The notes below the pieces were generated by a model that searched no databases, had not been told where the DNA came from, and saw only the letters and a program-made list of their open reading frames with translations. A stretch of 64,000 bases of DNA. It comes from Streptomyces sp. 35G-GA-8 (lineage in GTDB: Bacteria; Actinomycetota; Actinomycetes; Streptomycetales; Streptomycetaceae). The stretch is from positions 563,717 to 627,716 of the forward strand of contig NZ_JAMHJQ010000005.1 in NCBI RefSeq assembly GCF_023534745.1, read 5' to 3'. Made by a program: the position numbers and the translations under genes. The stretch's first letter is position 1. Each line of letters opens with the position of its first letter. Shown piece after piece: positions 1 to 8,045 of the stretch.

Positions 1-549
1 CGGCGAGACGGTGTCGTCCTCCGCGCCGTAGTGGCCCAGGATCTCGGCCTTGAGGTTCGAGAAGTCGGGGATGCCGTCCCGGTTGACGCCGTAGAACGGT
101 ACGGCCGCGGAGATCCGCTGGTCCTTGGCGGCGAGGCTGAGCACGAATCCGCCGCCCATGCAGAAGCCGACGGTGCCGATCGTGTCGCCGTCCGTCTCGG
201 GCCGCGCGAGCAGATAGTCGACGGCGCCGGAGAGCAGTTCGACACCCCGGTCGGTGGGCAGTGCGCTCATCATGCGCAGCGCCTCGCCGGAATCGTGGGC
301 GACCCGGCCGCCGTACAGATCGGGGGCGAGCGCGACGAAGCCCGCCCGTGCGAAGCGGTCGGCGATGTCCTTGATGTGGGCGGTCAGGCCCCACCACTCC
401 TGGATGACGATCAGGCCGGGGCCGTGTCCGGCGGGCGGTACGGCGAGATAGCCGTAGGCGGTCGTACCCGCGCTCGGGAACGAGACGTTCTGCAGCGAGG
501 ATTCGGTGGGCGCGGTGGAGTCGTTGGAGTCGATCGGCTCGGTGGCCAT
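1..549 (-). CDS. Dienelactone hydrolase family protein (3' end cut off)
   Basis: This is an alpha/beta hydrolase of the dienelactone hydrolase family. Only the first 183 residues lie in the window and the C-terminus runs off the left edge. The nucleophile elbow GFCMGG places the catalytic Cys at about residue 130. GAEDD near residue 178 fits the catalytic Asp, and the His would lie beyond the edge. EWWGL near residues 51-55 is typical of the family. There is no signal peptide, so it is probably cytosolic. Family members hydrolyse cyclic lactone-type esters; the real substrate here is unknown. The ATG start at 549 follows a GGAGAG-like ribosome site. It is divergent from TerB at 727. Confidence 0.9.
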   Translation of the reverse strand, partial: MATEPIDSNDSTAPTESSLQNVSFPSAGTTAYGYLAVPPAGHGPGLIVIQEWWGLTAHIKDIADRFARAGFVALAPDLYGGRVAHDSGEALRMMSALPTDRGVELLSGAVDYLLARPETDGDTIGTVGFCMGGGFVLSLAAKDQRISAAVPFYGVNRDGIPDFSNLKAEILGHYGAEDDTVSP

Positions 550-726
550 GGCAGGTGCTCTCCCAGCTCTGGTGCGATGAGGGGCGACATCGCGATCGTA
601 TGAAAGGGGGCGCCTTGAGGGCGAACGCCTCTCCGGACCGCGACCGGCTCCACCCGACGGGCACGCGGCGGCGGTCCCGCGCGTTGTCGGGGTGGCTCTG
701 TGTGACACCTGAGGAGAGATGACGGA

Positions 727-1182
727 ATGGCCCTGTGGGACCGGTTCAAGGAATCCGCCGCGACGATGCAGACGCAGCTCATGGCGAAGAAGAACGACCT
801 CAAAAGCGGCTCGTTCCGCGACGCGAGCATGGCGATGTGCGCGCTGGTCGCGGCGGCCGACGGCTCCGTCGACCCCGCCGAGCGCCAGCGGGTCGCCTCG
901 TTGATCGCCACCAATGAGGTGCTGCGGAACTTCCCCGCGGAAGACCTCCAGCGCCGCTTCGACGACTATCTGAACAAGCTGGCCGCCGACTTCACGTTCG
1001 GCAAGGTGGGCCTCCTCCAGGAGGTGGGCAAGGCCAGGAAGAAGCCCGTCGAGGCACGGGCCGTCATCCAGATCGGCATCGTCATCGGCGGCGCCGACGG
1101 CGACTTCGACAAGACGGAGCAGGCCGTGGTCCGCGAGGCCTGCTACGCCCTCGACCTGCCGCCGCACGAGTTCGACCTCTGA
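727..1182 (+). CDS. TerB family tellurite resistance protein (copy 1)
   Basis: This 151-residue cytosolic helical protein carries the TerB fold across its length, with the acidic signatures AAADGSVDPAERQ and GGADGDFD that mark the family. TerB proteins belong to stress modules with TerD/TerZ/TerC and are proposed to be metal-sensing scaffolds; the precise activity is unsettled. It stands alone here, while a close paralogue of exactly the same length lies at 15751-16206 on the opposite strand next to two TerD genes. The two share most residues, including DASMAMCALVAAADGS and EARAVIQIGIVIGGADGDFD. The ATG has a GAGGAGA ribosome site about nine bases upstream. Confidence 0.9.
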   Translation: MALWDRFKESAATMQTQLMAKKNDLKSGSFRDASMAMCALVAAADGSVDPAERQRVASLIATNEVLRNFPAEDLQRRFDDYLNKLAADFTFGKVGLLQEVGKARKKPVEARAVIQIGIVIGGADGDFDKTEQAVVREACYALDLPPHEFDL

Positions 1183-1266
1183 TCGGGTCGGCCGGTGGGT
1201 GACGCGCGGGGCGGCGGCCGGCGGCCACCGCCCCGCGCGTACGCCCGAACCTCCCGGGTTCCTCGC

Positions 1267-2367
1267 TCAGCTCTTTCCGCGCCGCTCGGCGGGGTCGGTC
1301 CTGAACGCCCAGGCCATCTCGGGCTCCAGCGCGAAACGGAAGAGCCGCTGGACCGGGGGCGTACAGAGGAGCGTGACGACCACGCCCGCGAGGACGGTGA
1401 CGAGCACCGCGCCGATGGGCCGGTGCGGCCAGTCGGCGTCGTACCAGTCCCAGATGCTCGCGCTCTGGGCGAGGAATCCGTGCAGCAGATAGCCGCAGAG
1501 CGTGCCGGCGCCCAGCGCCGTGAACCACATACGGCGGCCGGGGACCCAGGCGAAGAAGCACGCGGTCAGTACGAGGGAGCAGCCGAAGAGGGCGAGCGTC
1601 ATCGGGATCCCGCTCCACCAGGGCGCGCCCAGTTCCTGAGCGCTGTCGCGGTGGAAGAACCACGCCATGTTCATCCGGGTGACGGCCCAGTACGCGAAGA
1701 CGACCGTGGCGGCGAAGACCGGAACGGCCAGGAGGCGCACTTCCTTGCGGCGGACGATCTGGAAGTGCTCCGGCTTGAGCCGCAGGCCGAGCACGAAGAA
1801 CGGCAGGAACTGCAGGACCCGCTGGAGATCGAGGTCGTCGCCGATGTCCGGTGAGAGGGTCGCGAGCATGGCGATCGCCAGCGCGACCGGCACGGGCCAT
1901 CGCACCAGGCGCCAGATGGGCGCCGTCATCCGCCAGACGAAGAGGGCGAGCAGGAACCAGGTGAGGTACCACGGGTCGAGCAGGGTGATCTCCATGGACG
2001 GATCGTCCGCGGCCCATCGGCGGAAGAGGCTGTAGGCGACCTCGAACACGATGTACGGCACGGCGATACCGGTGATCAGCCGGCGCACCCGGTCCGGCCG
2101 GAAGTCGAAGCTCCGCGAGAAATAGCCGGAGATGACGATGAACGCCGGCATATGGAAGGTGTAGACGACGATGTAGAGCGCCGAGACCGCCCGGCTGCCG
2201 TCCCGCAGCGGCTCCCACGCGTGTCCCATCGCGACCAGCACGATCGCCAGGTACTTGGCGTTGTCGAAGAACGCGTCCCGCTTCTTGGCCGATGGCGCGG
2301 CCGGCCCGGCTTCCGCCTGGTTCGCGGTCGCCGCGGCCCGTGACGATTGAGCAGTGAGCTGTGTCAC
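1267..2367 (-). CDS. Acyltransferase family 3 integral membrane protein
   Basis: The 366-residue protein has the opening block of acyltransferase-3 proteins, with FFDNAKYLAIVLVAMGHAWEPL holding the conserved early His, followed by about ten hydrophobic helices. The family moves acyl groups onto extracytoplasmic sugars, peptidoglycan or small molecules; the acceptor cannot be told here. The GTG start at 2367 follows GGGGGGA by a few bases. An ATG 27 codons earlier keeps the frame open, but it lacks a ribosome site and would add a basic tail unlike the family. It is a lone gene, convergent with TerB. Confidence 0.85.
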   Translation of the reverse strand: MTQLTAQSSRAAATANQAEAGPAAPSAKKRDAFFDNAKYLAIVLVAMGHAWEPLRDGSRAVSALYIVVYTFHMPAFIVISGYFSRSFDFRPDRVRRLITGIAVPYIVFEVAYSLFRRWAADDPSMEITLLDPWYLTWFLLALFVWRMTAPIWRLVRWPVPVALAIAMLATLSPDIGDDLDLQRVLQFLPFFVLGLRLKPEHFQIVRRKEVRLLAVPVFAATVVFAYWAVTRMNMAWFFHRDSAQELGAPWWSGIPMTLALFGCSLVLTACFFAWVPGRRMWFTALGAGTLCGYLLHGFLAQSASIWDWYDADWPHRPIGAVLVTVLAGVVVTLLCTPPVQRLFRFALEPEMAWAFRTDPAERRGKS

Positions 2368-2575
2368 AGATCCCCCCGGAGGGAACCCGGACCAGCGAAC
2401 ACGCCTCTTACAGAAAATGTGGGGGGAACTCGTGGGGCGAACATTCAAGGCACCCTAACGAGAGCTCCCGCCGCCCCTCCACCTGGGCGGCGCGGATCGG
2501 ACGGCCCCTACCGAGCCGTCACACGCTCGCCACACGGCCTCCTTCCGGCCACCTCCCCCCACGGCTTCCAGGACG

Positions 2576-3493
2576 TCAGGCTTTGAGAAGGTCCGCCGCG
2601 AGCTGGTCGATCCGGGTCCGCCAGGCCGCCAGGGCCGCGTCCGCGTCGCCGCCCTCGGGACCTGTCTGGGTCAGCACCAGCCGGGCCCCGTGCCCCGTCC
2701 CCTCCCCCAGCTCCCAGGTGACCGACCCCGCCGGCTCCCAGGTGTAGGTGAGCGACTTCGGCGCCCGCACCTCCGTGACATGGCCCGCCGGGACGTTCCC
2801 GGCGGTGAATCCGGCGGGGACGGGCAGGCCCGCCACCGGCTCGATACCGGCCGACAGGACATCCCAGACGGTCGCGGCCGGCCGCACCAGCTGACGTTCC
2901 AGCCTGATCCGCGGACCGGTGGCGTCGCCCCCGGCGGTCTCGGCGGTCTCGGCGGTGCCACGGCCGAGGCCGAACCGGCGTACGTATGTCTCGTGCAGCT
3001 CGCCCGTGTCACGGCCGACGGTGACCGGGCCGCCGGCGAGCAGCTGGGCCAGGGCGGTGATGCAGAGATGCCAGCCGGAGGCGAAGCTCGCCGCGCCGGG
3101 GAGATCGTCGAAGGTATGCACGAGCGTGAGCAGCGAGCCCTCGCCGTCGGGCGCGATGGACCAGCTCAGATGGTCGGCACCCCAGGTGAACGCGAAGAGA
3201 CGGGGCTCGTCGACATCCGTGACGGTGCCGGTCATGCCCGGTCCGCTGACACCGGGGAAGTGGAAGCCCATCGCGCCACCGGGGGTGAGGTCGACGGTCA
3301 CCTCCGAGGGGAACCACTGGGCGAGAGCGGCGGGTTCGGTGAGCGCGGCCCAGACGCGCTCGGGAGGGTGCGGGAGCCTGCGCTCCATCCGCAGGGCGCT
3401 CCGGCCGTCGACGGCGGTCATCAGCGTGTCGTCCTGCGAGATGTCGTGCCAGGTGTGGTCGTACGGGGTGCCGTCGTGCGGGTTCGTATTCAT
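2576..3493 (-). CDS. Tandem SRPBCC (AHSA1-type) domain protein
   Basis: The 305-residue soluble protein carries two START/SRPBCC-type domains in a row. The first starts near RMERRLPHPPERVWAALTEP and has the AHSA1 marks WFPSEV and FTWG. The second starts near RLERQLVRPAATVWDVL and ends with LTYTWE and LVLTQTG. Such domains bind hydrophobic ligands in a deep cavity; AHSA1-like proteins in actinobacteria are often made with an ArsR repressor. The ATG at 3493 overlaps, as ATGA, the stop of an ArsR-like remnant reading into it, which supports this start. GGAGG lies about nine bases upstream. The ligand is unknown. Confidence 0.85.
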   Translation of the reverse strand: MNTNPHDGTPYDHTWHDISQDDTLMTAVDGRSALRMERRLPHPPERVWAALTEPAALAQWFPSEVTVDLTPGGAMGFHFPGVSGPGMTGTVTDVDEPRLFAFTWGADHLSWSIAPDGEGSLLTLVHTFDDLPGAASFASGWHLCITALAQLLAGGPVTVGRDTGELHETYVRRFGLGRGTAETAETAGGDATGPRIRLERQLVRPAATVWDVLSAGIEPVAGLPVPAGFTAGNVPAGHVTEVRAPKSLTYTWEPAGSVTWELGEGTGHGARLVLTQTGPEGGDADAALAAWRTRIDQLAADLLKA

Positions 3494-3600
3494 GAGGGAT
3501 GTCCTCCATCGCGTCGAGACCTGCCGGCCCCGACGAGGCCGACGTCGCGCAGTACCCGCAGATGCTGGCATATGAGCGGGCGCCGATGAGCGCGTCGGCG
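3490..3600 (-). pseudogene. Remnant of an ArsR-family HTH regulator
   Basis: Read on the minus strand, the frame ending with the TGA at 3490-3492 contains CQHLRVLRDVGLVGAGR followed by a short tail. This matches the recognition helix and the start of the wing of ArsR repressors (HLRVLRxAGLV). Upstream of it the same frame gives only low-complexity basic sequence and none of the earlier ArsR helices. The stop overlaps the SRPBCC start as ATGA, the coupling expected of an intact arsR-SRPBCC operon. The regulator therefore appears to have lost its 5' part. A frameshift from another frame is possible but was not found by eye. Confidence 0.55.
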
Positions 3601-3844
3601 CGGCGCGGTGTCATGAAATTTCCGCCATACGCGGCGGTGATTACGCTCCGAATCTGGCCGGATCCGCGTCGTGACAGGAAGTCAGTAATGGCTTCATAGT
3701 TGGAAGTTCGGGCATTCCAGGGCCGTTTTCCACTCCCCCGGGAAATCGCTCCGCCACGGCGCCCGGCAGTACCCGCGCAACGTCACTCCAAAAGCACTGC
3801 GGCCCAGGCCATCAGGCCCACAGAACGGCGCAAGGAGAGCGGCC
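3601..3844. other. Intergenic region before the unknown gene at 3845
   Basis: No gene is supported here. The 244 bases separate the ArsR remnant from the rightward gene at 3845 and contain the latter's AAGGAGAG ribosome site just before position 3845. Composition is less GC-biased around 3615-3700 than in the flanking genes. No clear promoter hexamers or hairpin stood out. Confidence 0.4.
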
Positions 3845-4405
3845 GTGCATGACGAATTCCTGTGCCATGTCACCGCGTACGGAATCTGCGGTGGACAGCG
3901 AATCGGCGTTCCGCTGGGAACATATCGCGCTCCCACTCTGTCACTTGCACTGTGGTGGTTGCGGGATCGAGCGACCTGGATCGCGGAACGGCTGGATCCC
4001 AGCCCGGAAAGCGACCATTTTCCGGCCGCCGCGCTCACTCCGGTGGGGCGGAGCGTGCCGGACGTACCGACGACACTTCGGAACTGGCGGGACGACACGG
4101 CCCATCAGGACATGGTCGCCGAGCATTTGGCGGCCGGGCGTCTCATCCGTGTCGCCACCCGCGACGACACCACGGAATACGAGTTGCTGGCGGAATCGGT
4201 GGACGCGCTGCGTATGGACCGCGCGCTGCCGACTCTGATCACACCGGAAGCCCTGCCGGAGCCGCTTCGCCGGGAGCGCCCACTGGTCGCCTCCGCGCCG
4301 GCCTCCGCCCCTGAGTATCGAAGACACGGCGGCGGTCCCGGCCGGAGGGCAGGGGGTGATGATTCCTTCGGGGACACCTTGGAGTTCGGCCGGACTTCCC
4401 GGTGA
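3845..4405 (+). CDS. Hypothetical protein, Streptomyces-type
   Basis: The function is not recognised. The 186-residue product opens with MHDEFLCHVTAYGICGGQ, then a Trp-rich stretch (LALWWLRDRATWIAERLDP), and ends in a disordered Gly/Arg-rich tail from about residue 150. There is no signal peptide and no convincing membrane segment. The GTG start follows AAGGAG at a seven-base spacing. The first 130 residues have normal actinobacterial codon bias, so the frame is likely real; the low-complexity tail is less certain. It is convergent with the M56 gene at 4453, with under 50 bases between them. Confidence 0.6.
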   Translation: MHDEFLCHVTAYGICGGQRIGVPLGTYRAPTLSLALWWLRDRATWIAERLDPSPESDHFPAAALTPVGRSVPDVPTTLRNWRDDTAHQDMVAEHLAAGRLIRVATRDDTTEYELLAESVDALRMDRALPTLITPEALPEPLRRERPLVASAPASAPEYRRHGGGPGRRAGGDDSFGDTLEFGRTSR

Positions 4406-4452
4406 AGGACGCATGACGGGGAATCCCGGGTCATCGGCGACGGCAGTGCCGG

Positions 4453-5406
4453 TCAGCGCCCGGGATTCTCTCCCTGCGCGATCTCGATATGGGTGTGCAG
4501 GTCGTTCGCCGCCCCCATGGCCGAGGCGCCGGACAGCGTCAGACACATCAGCACGGCGCCCGCGACGAGGCGGCGGGTCCGGGGCGTGAGCGCGGGCCGG
4601 CCGCTCGCGCCGGTGCCAAGCAGCGCGGCGACGCGCCGGGGCACCGGGCCCGCGGTCGCCGCGAGTACGGTCCGGGGCCTGAGCGCCCCGGACAGCCCCG
4701 GCGCACCGCGGGTGGCCAGCGCGGCACGCCCGATCGCGCGGGCGGCGAGCCGCCGGTCGCCGACGGCCGTCGCGGCGGCCTCGTCGGCGGCGCGCTCCAG
4801 CGCGTAGCCGAGCGGTTCGCGCAGCGCGCGCAGGGCGGGGTGGCAGAGAGCGGCCAGTTCCGCCGCCATGAGCAGGACATGGTGGCGGCCGCGCAGATGG
4901 GCGCGTTCATGGGCGAACAGCGCCTCGCGCTCGGGCGGTTCCAGGGCGCGCAGCATGCCCGTGGTGACGACGATCCGGCCGGGGCGGCCCGGCAGCGCGT
5001 AGGCGTCGGGCCGGTCGTCCCGCACCACCGCCAGCTCGCCGTCCGTACCGCCGGTGACGGTCCTTGCCCGGCGCAGCTCCGCCCGGTCGCGGCGGGCGGC
5101 GGCGGTGAGCGCCGCCGTACGCCACGCCAGCAGAGTTCCGGCGACGAGCGCGAGCGCGATGGTCACGGGGGGCGGTCCGGCCGTCAGCGGTTCGGCGAGT
5201 TCACCGAGGACGGCGACGACCGGCAGATACGACGCGCCCGGTACGACCAGCAGCACCAGGGCCGCCGAGCTGCTCCCGGCCAGGACCAGCGCGGCGGCGG
5301 TGAGCAGCTGGGCCGCGCGGCGCGGCGGGAGGACGGCGGCGACCCGGCAGGCGGCGGGGGCCGCGAGGAACGGCATCAGCAGCGGGATCAGTACGAGGTA
5401 GGTCAT
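4453..5406 (-). CDS. M56 family membrane metallopeptidase (copy 1)
   Basis: This is a 317-residue membrane zinc protease of the BlaR1/MecR1 type without the penicillin-binding sensor domain. Hydrophobic segments lie near residues 3-20, 33-55, 60-100 and 285-305. The zinc motif HERAH is at residues 166-170, and the downstream ERAADEAA block (about 204-211) supplies the usual acidic ligand. M56 proteases cleave, directly or indirectly, a partner BlaI repressor. The ATG overlaps the BlaI stop as ATGA, so the two are co-translated. It lacks BlaR1's extracellular sensor, so what it senses is unknown. A second copy is at 18114. Confidence 0.92.
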   Translation of the reverse strand: MTYLVLIPLLMPFLAAPAACRVAAVLPPRRAAQLLTAAALVLAGSSSAALVLLVVPGASYLPVVAVLGELAEPLTAGPPPVTIALALVAGTLLAWRTAALTAAARRDRAELRRARTVTGGTDGELAVVRDDRPDAYALPGRPGRIVVTTGMLRALEPPEREALFAHERAHLRGRHHVLLMAAELAALCHPALRALREPLGYALERAADEAAATAVGDRRLAARAIGRAALATRGAPGLSGALRPRTVLAATAGPVPRRVAALLGTGASGRPALTPRTRRLVAGAVLMCLTLSGASAMGAANDLHTHIEIAQGENPGR

Positions 5407-5777
5407 CCGGCCTCCCCGCTGTCGAGCAGGGAGCGCAGCATTCGCTCGTCCTCGTCGTTGAGCTGGGAGACGAAGCGGGCGAGCACCGCGCTGCGGTCCT
5501 CGTCCTTCGCCAGCTCGGAGTGCATACGGCGGGCGGTCAGCCCGGGGGCGTCCTCGGTCGGGGAGTACGCGTAGCCGCGCCCCGATCGGGTGCGCGTGAC
5601 ACTGCCCTTCTCGTAGAGCCGGGACAGAATCGTGGTGACGGTGGTGCGGGCGAGCGATCCACCGAGCGCTTCCTGAACGCGTCCGGGCGTGAGCGGTTCC
5701 TCGGCCGCCCACAGCGCCGCGAGCACACCGGCTTCCAACTCCCCCGCCGGCCGCCGCTCCGCGCCGTCGTCGCCCAT
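5403..5777 (-). CDS. BlaI/MecI family transcriptional repressor (copy 1)
   Basis: The 124-residue protein has an N-terminal winged helix with the recognition region ARTTVTTILSRLYEKGSVTRTRSGRGYAY at about residues 43-71. The C-terminal helical dimer region (LARFVSQLNDEDERMLRSLL) is typical of BlaI. These repressors bind TACA/TGTA palindromes and are inactivated by proteolysis. Two such sites lie directly upstream at 5803-5837, pointing to autoregulation and to control of the divergent DedA operon. It is coupled to the M56 protease through an ATGA overlap. A second BlaI/M56 pair lies at 17682-19073. Confidence 0.93.
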   Translation of the reverse strand: MGDDGAERRPAGELEAGVLAALWAAEEPLTPGRVQEALGGSLARTTVTTILSRLYEKGSVTRTRSGRGYAYSPTEDAPGLTARRMHSELAKDEDRSAVLARFVSQLNDEDERMLRSLLDSGEAG

Positions 5778-5802
5778 GGGAACGCTCCTCCCGTTCTCTT
5801 CG

Positions 5803-5837
5803 TCTACAGTGAAGTAGACCGTCTACAGAACTGTAGT
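5803..5837. promoter_or_regulatory. Double BlaI-type operator between blaI and dedA
   Basis: Two palindromes lie in the divergent spacer. TCTACAGTGAAGTAGA at 5803-5818 has an imperfect right half. TCTACAGAACTGTAGT at 5822-5837 contains the full TACA-N4-TGTA core. Their centres are 19 bases apart. The same core recurs at 17574-17589 and 19098-19113. BlaI/MecI repressors are known to bind TACA/TGTA dyads, so these are the probable sites for the adjacent blaI. Confidence 0.8.
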
Positions 5838-5902
5838 CAACCGGATCGTCGTACGGACACCCCTGTCCATCCTCCGTCCACCATTATGGGAGCAGCCCTT
5901 CA

Positions 5903-6580
5903 ATGGACGTATCCACCCTCGCGACGATGCCGGGGGCCGTGAACCCTCTCGACGCGGGATCACTGCTCTCCGCGTTCGGCGCCCTCGGCATCGCCTTCGT
6001 CCTCTTCGCCGAGACCGGCCTTCTCGTCGGCTTCTTCCTGCCCGGCGACTCGCTGCTCTTCACCGCGGGGCTGCTCTGTGTCTCCGGGGCGGACGGGACC
6101 TCGCGTCTCTCGCTCGCGCAGGTCCTGATCGCCTCCGTCCTCGGAGCGTTGCTCGGCGCGCAGACCGGCTACTGGATCGGCCGGCGCGGCGGCCGGGCGC
6201 TGCTGGCGCGCAGCCGCGCCCGCAAGCTCCACGAGGGGGCGGCCCGCGCGGAGGAACTGCTCGACCGGTACGGCCACGCGAAGGCCATCGTGCTCGCCCG
6301 CTTCGTCCCGGTCGTGCGCACCGTGCTGAACCCGCTGGCCGGCGCCCTGAACGTGCCCGCGCGCCTGTTCACCCTCTGGCAGGTCATCGGCGGTGTGGTC
6401 TGGACGGTCGGGCTCGTGCTCGCCGGATACGCGCTCGGCTCGTCCGTACCCAATGTCGACCGTTATCTGCTGCCCATCGTCGCGGTGGTCGTGATCATCT
6501 CCCTCATTCCGCTGGGCCTGGAGGTGCTGCGCTCGCGCCGGGCGGGCACCGTGCCCGATTCCCGCGAGGAGGCACGTTGA
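5903..6580 (+). CDS. DedA family membrane protein
   Basis: The 225-residue polytopic protein shows DedA hallmarks: the re-entrant motif FAETGLLVGFFLPGDSLLFTAG (about residues 33-54), the glycine-rich GALLGAQTGYWIGRRGG, and ARFVPVVRTVLNPLAGA, which contains the conserved Arg. Some DedA proteins move undecaprenyl phosphate back across the membrane. Two PAP2 phosphatases follow directly with start-stop overlaps, and BlaI-type operators sit between it and blaI. The context suggests lipid-carrier recycling under envelope-stress control; that link is inference. The ATG has GGGAG upstream. Confidence 0.9.
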   Translation: MDVSTLATMPGAVNPLDAGSLLSAFGALGIAFVLFAETGLLVGFFLPGDSLLFTAGLLCVSGADGTSRLSLAQVLIASVLGALLGAQTGYWIGRRGGRALLARSRARKLHEGAARAEELLDRYGHAKAIVLARFVPVVRTVLNPLAGALNVPARLFTLWQVIGGVVWTVGLVLAGYALGSSVPNVDRYLLPIVAVVVIISLIPLGLEVLRSRRAGTVPDSREEAR

Positions 6581-7212
6581 TCGCGAGCGCGCGGGCGGCG
6601 TCCGCCACCGAGGACCGATGGTTCGACGAGGGTCTGTACAGGTCCGTGACCGGCCTGGCGGACCGCTCGCCCGGCCGGCTGGACGCCGCCGTCTCCTTCT
6701 GGTCCACGTACGGTCTGGTCTTCTTCGGCGCGCTCCTGCTGGCCGCGTGGTGGCGCGCCCGGCCGACGGCCGGGGCTCCGCGGTCCTCGGCGCGGCCCGT
6801 CATGGCGCTCGCCGCCCCCTTCGCGCTGGTTCTGGCGTATGTCACCGGTCTGGCCCTCAAGTCGGTGATGCGGGAGCAACGGCCCTGTCAGACGCTGCAC
6901 ACGATCACCATCGAGGCATGCCCGCCGCTGGGCGACTGGTCGCTGCCGAGCAACCATGCCGCGATCGCGGGGGCGGCGGCCGTCGCGCTGCTGTTCGTCG
7001 ACCCCGCGCTCGCGGCGCTCGCGGTCCCCGCCGCGCTGCTGATGGCCGGATCACGGGTCTGGGTCGGGGCGCACTACCCGCACGATGTCGTCCTCGGGCT
7101 GCTGGTCGGGGCGGTGGTGGCCTGGGCGCTGATGAGTCTCGCGCGACGCACCGCTCCGCTGGCCGAACGGCTCCATGACACCCCGCTGCGCCCATTGGTC
7201 GCCCGCCGGTGA
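6577..7212 (+). CDS. PAP2 family phosphatase (first of pair)
   Basis: This is a 211-residue membrane phosphatase. The three PAP2 motifs are visible: KSVMREQRP near residues 93-101, the central PSNHA near 126-130, and SRVWVGAHYPHDVVLG near 152-167 with the catalytic His. Four to five hydrophobic segments surround them. The family dephosphorylates lipid phosphates, including undecaprenyl pyrophosphate and phosphatidate. The TTG start at 6577 overlaps the DedA stop and has GAGGAGG just upstream, so it is co-translated with DedA. The next gene encodes a second PAP2 protein. Confidence 0.9.
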   Translation: MIASARAASATEDRWFDEGLYRSVTGLADRSPGRLDAAVSFWSTYGLVFFGALLLAAWWRARPTAGAPRSSARPVMALAAPFALVLAYVTGLALKSVMREQRPCQTLHTITIEACPPLGDWSLPSNHAAIAGAAAVALLFVDPALAALAVPAALLMAGSRVWVGAHYPHDVVLGLLVGAVVAWALMSLARRTAPLAERLHDTPLRPLVARR

Positions 7213-7919
7213 GCCGTACGGCACCGCCGGTCCGCAGAGCCGTCCGCACGGCGCCGCTGGCCGTCACCGCGCTCTGCGCCGCGGCCCTCGCCCTGCTGGC
7301 CGTCTTCACGACGGCGCGCGACGGCGTCCCCTTCCCGCTGGACACGACCGCGCTCGACTGGTCGGTGAGGCACCGGTCGTCCCCCGCGGGCATCACGGCG
7401 GCGCGGGCCGTAACGGCCAGCGGCACCGGTCCGTACCCCTATCTCTGCGCCGTCGCGGCCGGGCTGCTCGCGGGCCGCGATCCACGGCACCGGCTGCTGG
7501 CGGCGGCCGGCGCGCTGGTGTTCCTCCTCGCGGGGCAGGCCGCCCGCTACGGACTGCTGGCGGCGGCTGCCCGGCCCCGGCCGCCGAGGGCGGACTGGCT
7601 GACCCATGCCACCGGCTTCGCGTTCCCCTCCGGACACACGACCACGTCGGCGCTCGCGGCGGGGCTGCTGATCTGGGGGCTCGTCCGGTTCGGCCGCGGC
7701 CCCCACGCGGTCCCCGGATGGCTGAGAGGGGCGCTCATCGTGCTCCTCGTCTGCTGGGCGGTCGCCGTGGGGCTGACCCGGATCTATCTGGGGGTGCACT
7801 GGGCGACGGATGTCGTGGGCGGATGGCTCTTCGCCGCCACCTGGCTCGGCCTGGGCGCGTCCTTCATACCGCCAGGACAGCTCGGACGGCCCGGACGCGC
7901 CCGGCGGTCGCCTCCGTAG
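7209..7919 (+). CDS. PAP2 family phosphatase (second of pair)
   Basis: A second, diverged PAP2 protein of 236 residues. The motif set is present: RPRPPRADW near the centre for the first motif, FPSGHTTTSA for the second, and TRIYLGVHWATDVVGG for the third. Hydrophobic segments at the start, middle and end make it polytopic. The GTG start overlaps the previous stop as GTGA. Tandem but unlike PAP2 enzymes may split work between undecaprenyl pyrophosphate and another lipid phosphate; this cannot be settled from sequence. It is the last gene of the DedA operon. Confidence 0.9.
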   Translation: MSRTAPPVRRAVRTAPLAVTALCAAALALLAVFTTARDGVPFPLDTTALDWSVRHRSSPAGITAARAVTASGTGPYPYLCAVAAGLLAGRDPRHRLLAAAGALVFLLAGQAARYGLLAAAARPRPPRADWLTHATGFAFPSGHTTTSALAAGLLIWGLVRFGRGPHAVPGWLRGALIVLLVCWAVAVGLTRIYLGVHWATDVVGGWLFAATWLGLGASFIPPGQLGRPGRARRSPP

Positions 7920-8045
7920 GCGCCGTCCGCGACCACCGCCGGACCGGCCGATGAGTCCCGTACTCCGCGGGTGTCCACCTCTTCGCCAGCCCACATCAGC
8001 CCACATCGAGAAAGGACGGCCGTCACTTCCCGTCGGCTCCCGCGC

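Noticed and set aside
2368-2448. N-terminal extension of the acyltransferase
   Set aside because: The extra 27 residues are basic and contain no family motif, while GGGGGGA stands correctly before the GTG at 2367.
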